Shown here piece after piece: positions 51,801 to 64,000 of a stretch of 64,000 nt of DNA. The notes under the pieces are model-generated. The model made no database searches. It was not told the DNA's origin and was given only the letters and a program-made list of their open reading frames with translations. The stretch covers positions 62,001 through 126,000 of the forward strand of contig NZ_VWXX01000003.1 in NCBI RefSeq assembly GCF_008632335.1, read 5' to 3'. The stretch comes from Thiohalocapsa marina (GTDB lineage Bacteria > Pseudomonadota > Gammaproteobacteria > Chromatiales > Chromatiaceae). Every line of letters starts with the position of its first letter. Position 1 is the stretch's first letter. Both the position numbers and the translations under genes were made by a program.

Positions 51801-51815
51801 CGACCGAAACCGACT

Positions 51816-53375
<1,560 letters not shown>

Positions 53376-53387
53376 GCAAGGGGTTCA

Positions 53388-53590
53388 GCTGCCAGCCATC
53401 AGCCGACAGCCGACAGCAACCAGACGCCAGTCAGCAGCCGACGGCCATAAGCCGCCGGTGACAGTACCCAGTGACTGGCGAGTCCAAGGCGCCCGGGGGC
53501 TTTGCCGGTCGGGTGCGCCAAGCCAGGTCGAACGGCGCCCTGCTGCGCCTACCCCGCAGCTGGTGGCTGGCGGCTGCAAGCTGGCAGCTC
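53388..53590. repeat. Degenerate heptamer-like repeats after lysS
   Basis: The stretch after lysS has many imperfect units of the types CAGCCGACAG, GCCAGTCAGC and GGTGGCTGGCGGCTG on both sides of a short unique core. They share the GCCAGCC/GCCGCCA theme of the array at 5347. The last codons of the Uma2 gene at 53549 (PACSRQPPAAG) are made of this repeat sequence. Confidence 0.6.
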
Positions 53591-54154
53591 CACCTTGTCG
53601 TACACCTCCGCGAGTTCGAGCAGGCAGTCCACCGACTCCAGCGGGATCCGGTCGGTGGGCGCGCTGAAATCCGACAGCAGCCAGCGACCATCGCTCTGGC
53701 GGGTGTAGAGTTCCGCCTGCATCCGATGCTGTGAAATCAGCAGGTAGTCGCGCAGGCTCGGGATCAGGCGGTAGGAGGCGAACTTGGCGCCGCGGTCGTA
53801 GCCCTCGGTGGAGTCGGACAGCACCTCGACGATCAGCGACGGGTTCAGCAGCAGGTCGGTGCGCCCGTCGAAGAACTCCCGCTCGCCGCAGAGAGCCGCC
53901 AGGTCCGGGTAGCGTCCCTCGTTGGCGGCGCGGATATGCACCTTCATGTCGTTTGCGTAGACGCGGCAGGGGCGGCTCTCGAAGGCACTTCGCAACTCGC
54001 CACTGATATTGGTCACGATGAGGTTGCGGGCCTCGCTCGCGCCGGGCATGGCAAAGACCTCGCCATCGATGTATTCGCTGCGGGTCTCCAGCGCCGCGCG
54101 CTCGTCGGCGAGCCAGTCCTCGATGCGGTAGAAGGGCTTGGGCTGGGCGGACAT
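53549..54154 (-). CDS. Uma2-family (DUF820) putative endonuclease, second copy
   Basis: 201 residues. It shares the fold of the protein at 45427 but is distant in sequence: SEYIDGEVFAMPGASEARN, RYPDLAALCG (PD), LIVEVLSDSTEGYDRGAKFA (E-V-L-S-D-S-T) and YRLIPSLRDYLLISQ. Function is unknown, as for the family. The C-terminal end after VYDKVELP is coded by degenerate repeats and may have been gained by read-through into them. It starts at ATG 54154 and is followed upstream by the thioredoxin-fold gene on the same strand, 110 bases away. Confidence 0.9.
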   Translation of the reverse strand: MSAQPKPFYRIEDWLADERAALETRSEYIDGEVFAMPGASEARNLIVTNISGELRSAFESRPCRVYANDMKVHIRAANEGRYPDLAALCGEREFFDGRTDLLLNPSLIVEVLSDSTEGYDRGAKFASYRLIPSLRDYLLISQHRMQAELYTRQSDGRWLLSDFSAPTDRIPLESVDCLLELAEVYDKVELPACSRQPPAAG

Positions 54155-54264
54155 GGGCGGTTTCTCCTGGGGCTTTACCCCTGATCGTAGCGCGAGGCCC
54201 GGGTGTCTGCCCGTTGCTGCGGCGCCGATGCTGGACCGGTCCTGCAGCGGCTTCGCAAGCCCTC

Positions 54265-55353
54265 TCACTCGTCGGCGATGGCCACGTCCTTGCCGGCGGA
54301 GATCAGCGCGGCGGTCTTGGCATCGATATAGTCGAACGGGCTGTCCGGATAGTCCCGGTAGTGGCCTCCTCCGACGTATTCCAGCAGGCCGATGAAGTGG
54401 TAGCGGTAGAGCATGCTCTCGATGCGGGCGATTTCCTGCTTGTCGCCGGCGGGGCCGTCCATCAGCACCAGTGTCGGGCGGTAGTCCACGCCCAGGTCCG
54501 CGGCGAGCTGCCGTTGCGTTGTCTCGCCACCGTCGGGGCCGATCAGTGCCGCGTCGGACAGGGTGTCGATCCGCACCGTCGTGAACGGCGCCAGGGCCTG
54601 TTGCACATCCGCGCGCGCCAGATGGCCGGCATGCAGGTCATCGCAGGCGCTGCAGGCGTTGTCCTCGAACAGCAGGGCGAGCGGTCCGTCGATGCGGCTC
54701 AGGTCATTGACGTCAGCCGCTGAGCTGACCTGTGGGTGCTCGCGGAATGCGTAGCCTAGCTGGCGCCTGTGCTCCCGCCTCTGTTCCTGCAGGTAGTCGC
54801 CCAGGGACTGCTGCTGGTAGGCCTTGCTGTCCACATAGTCCAGCACCTGCTTCATCTCCGCGACCTTGCGATACCCGCTGATCCGCGCCACGGGTGTGTT
54901 GTGCTGATCCAGGAACACCAGCGTGGGCGTGAAGCGGACGTCGAGCTGGTCCGCAAGGGCCTTTTCCGTCAGCGCCGTGTCGGCGTCGAGGGCCACTTCG
55001 CGATCGCCGCGGACATTCAGCGCGATGACATCGAAACGCGACTGGATGAAGTCGCTGTCCGGACCGCTCTTGAAGTTCTCCTCGATCATCTTGTAACAGT
55101 ACGGGCAGCCGTTCATCTCCAAGAACAGGATCACATGCTTGTCGTCGTCGGCGGCCTCGCTCACGTCTTCCGCGATGTCGAGAAAGCTCTCCTTGAACCA
55201 GGCGGGATGCGCGGTCTGCTTGCCGCCGGTGACGGCCCCCGGCGCGGTGGCGTTAGCGGCGTCTTGCGCGCCGGCGGTGTTGAACAGGCAGGCGCTCGCA
55301 AGCAGCAGGCCCGGCAGCAGCAGGCGCTGCGCTGGCAGGTGATTCACGGCCAT
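54265..55353 (-). CDS. Exported protein with two thioredoxin-like domains
   Basis: 362 residues. A signal peptide (LLLPGLLLASACLFNTAGAQ) precedes two thioredoxin folds. Domain 1 (about 50-185) has VILFLEMNGCPYCYKMIEEN and the cis-Pro segment VRFTPTLVFLDQ, like SoxW/DsbD-gamma type reductants; domain 2 (about 210-340) has LLFEDNACSACDDLH and VDYRPTLVLMDG. Each has its own C-x2-C. It probably handles thiol-disulfide exchange in the periplasm, possibly with c-type cytochromes or sulfur-oxidation proteins, but no sox or ccm gene is adjacent. Its start overlaps the murI stop by 10 bases. Confidence 0.85.
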   Translation of the reverse strand: MAVNHLPAQRLLLPGLLLASACLFNTAGAQDAANATAPGAVTGGKQTAHPAWFKESFLDIAEDVSEAADDDKHVILFLEMNGCPYCYKMIEENFKSGPDSDFIQSRFDVIALNVRGDREVALDADTALTEKALADQLDVRFTPTLVFLDQHNTPVARISGYRKVAEMKQVLDYVDSKAYQQQSLGDYLQEQRREHRRQLGYAFREHPQVSSAADVNDLSRIDGPLALLFEDNACSACDDLHAGHLARADVQQALAPFTTVRIDTLSDAALIGPDGGETTQRQLAADLGVDYRPTLVLMDGPAGDKQEIARIESMLYRYHFIGLLEYVGGGHYRDYPDSPFDYIDAKTAALISAGKDVAIADE

Positions 55354-56240
55354 GGCGGTTGATCCTCAGTGCGGTGATTCGGGGTGTCGTTGGCGCGCTC
55401 GGGCGGGGTGCCGGGCGTTACCCCAGCATCTGCGGGGCTGTTGTGCGGGAAACAATCCACGCGCACCGATGCATGCCACAGTTGGCGGATCAGCTGCACT
55501 GTCTGCGCCGCCGGGGCGGCGCTGGTCCAGATGCGTTCGGCGCCCGGGTCCTGTCGCGGGTTGAGCAGGCCCGTCTCGGTCAGGCGGCGACGCACCTGGC
55601 GCGCCACGGCAGCGCCGGAATCGGTGATGATCACGTCGGGCCCGGCCAGTTCGCGGATCAGGGGCGCCAGGTGCGGATAGTGGGTGCAGCCCAGCACCAG
55701 CGTGTCGGCGCCGCGCGCCAGCAGGGGCAGCACGTAGTCGGCGAGCAGGGCGCGCGTCGCGTCGCTGTCGAGCTGCCCTGCCTCTACCTGTTCCACCAGG
55801 CCGGGGCAGGGTCGCACCAGTACCTCGACCCGCTCGCGGAAGCGGCCGACCAGTTGCAGAAACCGATCGCTGACCAGGGTGCCGCTGGTGGCCAGCACGC
55901 CCACCACCCCCGAGCGGGTCTGTTCAGCGGCGGGCTTGATGGCCGGCTCCATGGCGATGACGGGGATGTCCAGGCGCGCGCGCAGCGACTGCGCGGCAAT
56001 CGCGGTGGCGGTGTTGCAGGCCACCACCACGGCCTTGGCGCCCTCGTTCCGCAGGCGTTCGCCGATGGCGATGGCCCGCGCCTCCACCTGGTGCGCGGGC
56101 TTGTCACCATAGGGCGCGTGGCCTGAGTCGGCGATGTAGAGCAGGTCCTCGGCGGGCAGTTCGCGGCGGATCTCGCGCAGTACCGTCAGGCCGCCGACGC
56201 CGGAATCGAACACGCCGATGGGACCCAGGCGAGCCGTCAT
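55344..56240 (-). CDS. murI: Glutamate racemase
   Basis: 298 residues. It makes D-glutamate for peptidoglycan. The two catalytic cysteines are in VVVACNTATAIAAQ and LVLGCTHYPHLAPL; the N-terminus IGVFDSGVGGLTVLREI and YIADSGHAPYGDK are family hallmarks. A 35-residue Pro/Asn-rich tail (PADAGVTPGTPPERANDTPN) extends past the usual end. ATG 56240 is chosen: the open frame continues upstream to 56429 but that part is a Pro-Asp-Val repeat without a ribosome binding site. It overlaps the next gene on the same strand. Confidence 0.95.
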   Translation of the reverse strand: MTARLGPIGVFDSGVGGLTVLREIRRELPAEDLLYIADSGHAPYGDKPAHQVEARAIAIGERLRNEGAKAVVVACNTATAIAAQSLRARLDIPVIAMEPAIKPAAEQTRSGVVGVLATSGTLVSDRFLQLVGRFRERVEVLVRPCPGLVEQVEAGQLDSDATRALLADYVLPLLARGADTLVLGCTHYPHLAPLIRELAGPDVIITDSGAAVARQVRRRLTETGLLNPRQDPGAERIWTSAAPAAQTVQLIRQLWHASVRVDCFPHNSPADAGVTPGTPPERANDTPNHRTEDQPPWP

Positions 56241-56489
56241 GGCCGATGCCCGGCCTGCAACATCCGAGCGCCCGAATCCGTCAGCACCAACGGCTGCCCC
56301 GGGGCGCAGGGCGGGAATGGGTCTCGGTGCGGGTGCGGCTGGGGGTACATCTGGGGGCACATCTGGGGGCTCTGGCGTGCTTGCGGCCTCGGGATCATAG
56401 CCCAACCCGCTCCCGCCGGGGTCGACCATTACATCCGTCGCGGTGTTGTCGTGGGGTGTAGAATCAACTCAACACGACAGGAGTATCCG

Positions 56490-57487
56490 ATGTCCAAGCG
56501 CGATGTCGTCATGGTCCTTGGGTCCACGGACCGCCGTGGTTTCCTGGGACTCGCCCTCGGCGGTCTCGTCGTCACAGCCGTGGGCGGGCTTGGGGGCTGT
56601 TCCACCGCGCCGCTGCGGGTGGCCGTCTCGCCCTGGGCCGGTTACCAGTTCCTGATACTGGCGGAGCAGGAGGGCTGGCTGCCCCCCGAGCAGATCCGTC
56701 TGCTGCGAACGCAGACCCTCGACGCCTCGGCCGAGGCGCTGGCGCAAGGGCGTGTCGATGCCGCGGCCCTGACCCTTGAAGAGGTGCTGGTGTTGCGCTC
56801 GACGGGCCTGCGCCTGCATGGCGTGCTGATCTTCAACGTCTCCGCCGGCGGCGATGCATTGCTGGCACGACCGGGAATCGACAGCCTTTCGGCCCTGGCG
56901 GGCAAGCGCATCGCGGTGGAGGATTCGAGCCTCGGCGCGGTGATGCTGCACCATGTGCTGCAGGCTGCGGGCCTGGATGCAGACGCGGTGACCGTGGAGC
57001 CGATGCAGTTCGACCACGTTGCCGCCTGGGAGCAGCTCGCGCCCGACGCCATCATCACCTACGAGCCATCACTGACGCTGTTGCAGGGGCGCGGGCTGGA
57101 GCGCCTGTTCGACAGTCGACAGATGCCGCGACGCATCCTCGATCTGCTGGCGGTGCGCGAGGAGGCGTTGCACGAACAGGGCACTGCCTTGCGCACCCTG
57201 ATCGCGGCGCACTTCCGGGCCCTTGAGCGTTGGCACCGAAATCCCATTGATACCGGATACCGGCTGGGCGCGCTGCTGGGTGTGCCGGCGGTGGAGGTCA
57301 AGCGGGTGTTCAGCGGGCTCGACCTGCCGGATGCCGTCTACAACCGCCAGTACCTGACACCGCCGGCAAAGGGGCTGACCCGGACCGCCCGCGAGGTCGC
57401 CGATATCATGGTCCAGGCCGGCCTGCTGCAGCAACGCCCGCCGCTGAACGAGCTGCTGCTGCCCGACTTTCTGCCGCCCCCCGCCGC

Positions 57488-57491
<4 letters not shown>
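56490..57491 (+). CDS. Lipoprotein substrate-binding protein (SsuA/NMT1-like), partner of a histidine kinase
   Basis: 333 residues. The N-terminus holds a twin-arginine-like [15 protein letters not shown] followed by a lipobox-like GLGGCST, so the protein is probably exported and lipidated. The mature part resembles NMT1/SsuA periplasmic-binding proteins: [40 protein letters not shown] and [18 protein letters not shown]. No permease or ATPase gene is adjacent. Its stop overlaps the start of a giant sensor kinase as ATGA, pointing to ligand sensing rather than import. ATG 56490 has AGGAG 6 bases upstream. Confidence 0.86.
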
Positions 57492-61830
<4,339 letters not shown>

Positions 61831-61852
<22 letters not shown>

Positions 61853-62874
61853 GGCGGTGGCGACAGGCGCAGCCGCGGGCCGTCGTCGCTCAGACGCACC
61901 TCGCCGCCCTCGGCGGCGCTGATCTCCACCACCACCAGCAGCGCGTAGCGTCCGGGTGACTGGGGGCTGGCGTTCACCACCCAGCCCGGGGCCTGCCCGG
62001 ATCTGCTGTTCGGCACGCTGAGCACATCGCCGGGGCGTGGCGGCTGGTCGGTCTCGACTTCTGCAACGTACATGCGCCGTTTCAGCTTGCCCAGGTACTG
62101 CATCCGCGCGACCACCTCCTGCCCGGTATAGCAGCCCTTGGTGAAGCTGATGCCGTCGATCAGCTGCATGTTGGTCATCTGCGGCACGAAGGTGTCGCTG
62201 GTTTCCGGCAACACCGTCGGCAGCCCGGCGCGGATGTCGTGCAGCGCCCAGAGGTCCGCGTCGGCCTCGACGGCGGTGTCGGCAGCCCCGCTCCACAGGG
62301 TGCGGGCCTGCTCGGCGGGTCCGATGAACAGGTGGCGCGGGCTGTCCCCCGGCACGCGCACCAGGCTCGCGGCGCCGGCCTGGACCAGGCCGTTGTCGTG
62401 CTCCGGCAGGCTGCCGAAGCAGTGGCTCAGGGCGGCATCGGCGCAGCTGCCGATGATGCCCAGGCAGACCAGCGCATCGCTGGCATCCTCGATGCTGACC
62501 TGGGCCCGCAGCACGAACAGGCGCAGGCGCTTCATCAGGGGCGCGATCTGGCTGCGCGGCAGCACCAGGAATAGGCTCTGCTCCATGCGTAGCACGCGGA
62601 AATTGGCCAGCATCCGGCCCTTCGCGCTGCAATGGCTGCTGAGCTGGGTGTGCTGCGGGGACAGTTCGCGCAGATCATTGCTCACCTGTGCCTGCAGAAA
62701 GTCCTCGGCGTCGGGGCCGGCGACGGCGATCAGTCCCAGATGGGACAGGTCCGTGAGCGCGCAGGGGGCGTCCGGCTGCGTGCCGCCTGGGAAACAGGCG
62801 CTGCCGGCCAGCGCCCCGGTGTCGCGCAGGGTCGCGGAGCGGGTATGCAGGAATGCTCGCCAGTCTTCATTCAT
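61831..62874 (-). CDS. ygfZ: Folate-binding Fe-S cluster repair protein YgfZ
   Basis: 347 residues. The family signature [20 protein letters not shown] is intact, with the conserved Cys; the N-terminus has [19 protein letters not shown] and [13 protein letters not shown], as in the GcvT-like fold. YgfZ uses tetrahydrofolate and helps maintain Fe-S enzymes such as MiaB-type radical SAM proteins under oxidative stress. ATG 62874 gives [12 protein letters not shown], the normal start; the longer frame to 62958 is not needed. Its 3' end overlaps the histidine kinase gene on the other strand by 22 bases. Confidence 0.94.
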
Positions 62875-63038
62875 TTGGGTGCTCTCGGTAGCTTGCGGGA
62901 TGCCGGCGGGAGGAACCGGCCCCGCCGCCGAAATCCGACATGGCAGCGCCGGCGGCATTCCTCAAGCCGTTGCGGCCGGGACGACCTGCGGCAGATGCTG
63001 GTAGCATGCCCGGACGTTGTTCCACTCAAGGTGATTCG

Positions 63039-64000
63039 TTGACCATTCATCAAGCAGGCGGCCGCGTCGTCGCAGACAGTCTGGTGCTCTACAAGGTCCG
63101 TCCGGCGCGGGTGGTCTCGGTCGGGGAGAAGATCGAGATCCAGGTCGATGGCGGCCAGAACAAGCGCGTCCGGCCCAAGGACATCCGTCTGCTGCATCCC
63201 GGGCCATTGACCCGTCTGACGGATCTGACGCCGTGCGAGGGTCAGATCGACGAGGCCTGGGAACTGCTCGACGGCACCGAGACCGACCTCAAGGAACTGG
63301 CGGAACTGCTTTATGGCGAGTTCACCCCGGCCACGGCCTGGGCAGCCTGGGAACTGCTGGCGGACGGACTCTATTTCGACGGCACGCCGGAGGCCATCCG
63401 CCCGCGCCCGCGGGACGCGATCGAGCGTGACCACGCCGAGCGCGAGGCCAAGGCGCGGGCCGAGCAGGAGCAGCAGGCCTTCATGCAGCGGCTGCAACAG
63501 GGCCGCATCGATGCCGGCGATCGCGACCGGCTGCTAGAGGTGGAGCGTCTGGCGCTGCAGCAGTCCGAGCGCAGCCGGATCCTGAAGGCACTGGACCTGA
63601 CGGAGACGCCGCAGAGTGCACATCGCTTTCTGGTGCGGGTGGGCTACTGGTCAGCGGACCACAACCCCTATCCCGCCCGCTCCGGTCTGGCGCTGACCGA
63701 CCCCGAACTGCCGGTGCCGGCGCTGCCGGACGAGGCGCGTCTGGACCTGACCCATCTGCCAGCCTTCGCCATCGACGACGAAGGCAATCAGGACCCGGAC
63801 GATGCAGTGAGCATCGACGGCGAGCGTATCTGGGTGCATGTGGCGGATGTTGCCGCCCTGGTGCCCCCGGACAGCGAGGCGGACCTCGAGGCGCGCGCCC
63901 GTGGCGCGAACCTGTACCTGCCCGAGGGCATCGTCAACATGCTGCCTGCCGTCGTCACCGAGCAGCTCGGGCTGGGGCTGCAGCCGGTGTCGCCGGCACT
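63039..64000 (+). CDS. RNB-domain exoribonuclease (RNase II/R type), 5' part only
   Basis: The first 320 codons of a gene cut by the window end. The likely start is TTG 63039 with AAGGTG at 63028-63033; no in-frame ATG occurs early enough. After an N-terminal beta-barrel-like region (VLYKVRPARVVSVGEKIEIQ) and a helical, Glu/Ala-rich middle, the RNB catalytic centre begins: FAIDDEGNQDPDDAVSI carries the Asp cluster that binds Mg, followed by WVHVADVAALV. It degrades single-stranded RNA 3' to 5'. The N-terminal half is not that of classical E. coli RNase II or R, but fits the group of RNB proteins seen in cyanobacteria and other phototrophs. Confidence 0.88.
   Translation, partial: MTIHQAGGRVVADSLVLYKVRPARVVSVGEKIEIQVDGGQNKRVRPKDIRLLHPGPLTRLTDLTPCEGQIDEAWELLDGTETDLKELAELLYGEFTPATAWAAWELLADGLYFDGTPEAIRPRPRDAIERDHAEREAKARAEQEQQAFMQRLQQGRIDAGDRDRLLEVERLALQQSERSRILKALDLTETPQSAHRFLVRVGYWSADHNPYPARSGLALTDPELPVPALPDEARLDLTHLPAFAIDDEGNQDPDDAVSIDGERIWVHVADVAALVPPDSEADLEARARGANLYLPEGIVNMLPAVVTEQLGLGLQPVSPA

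Overview
The window reads as about 64 kb of chromosome from a GC-rich phototrophic gammaproteobacterium, most likely a purple sulfur bacterium of the Chromatiaceae. Three things point there. It has bchE, the oxygen-independent cyclase of bacteriochlorophyll synthesis. It has a peroxiredoxin-glutaredoxin fusion followed by a glutathione-reductase-like gene with a Glu in the nucleotide-phosphate pocket, as in the glutathione amide system (garB-garA) known from Chromatium. Housekeeping genes (htpG, prfB-lysS, dapB, murI, ygfZ, metH) look gammaproteobacterial. Composition and codon use look uniform, with no phage or large mobile island.

Layout. 1-2.4 kb: end of a polysaccharide deacetylase gene, a 57-residue ORF, decayed pieces of acr3, arsA and cysB, then a tandem glycine riboswitch in front of a TRIC/glycine-transporter-type membrane protein, and an arfB relic. 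2.4-12.9 kb: a secreted Cache protein divergent from an anti-sigma-type ATPase/GNAT fusion, a 7-bp tandem repeat, htpG with a sigma-32-like promoter, pgm, garB-garA, and an encapsulin-type ferritin paired with a membrane protein but with no shell gene. 12.9-25.1 kb: pdxH, a DUF2934 protein with a histone-like tail, two GH57 glycosidases, a dicarboxylate-type symporter, a Ycf46-like ATPase, dapB, a small XRE regulator, a Tat-exported class-A serine hydrolase, a PHA-system protein and a RAYT transposase.

25.2-50.6 kb is a large cobalamin block: cobM-cobD-cobC-cobS, tcuA/tcuB (a split CobZ) with cobK, cobH-cobI-cobJ, cobL, cobB, cobE, and a long minus-strand run cobQ-Uma2-Cys-rich protein-metH-cobU-btuF-btuC-btuD, then bchE divergent from cobF. 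CobF, CobK, CobZ and CobE indicate the oxygen-dependent (late cobalt insertion) branch. Genes not seen here include cobA, the CobN-type chelatase, cobO and cobT, so the pathway must be completed elsewhere. The block contains two consumers of B12: MetH and the B12-binding radical-SAM enzyme BchE.

50.7-64 kb: prfB with its programmed +1 frameshift, lysS, a Uma2 protein, a double-thioredoxin-fold exported protein, murI, a lipoprotein substrate-binding protein coupled to a 1454-residue hybrid histidine kinase that has its own PhnD-like sensor domain, ygfZ, and the start of an RNB-domain ribonuclease cut by the window end.
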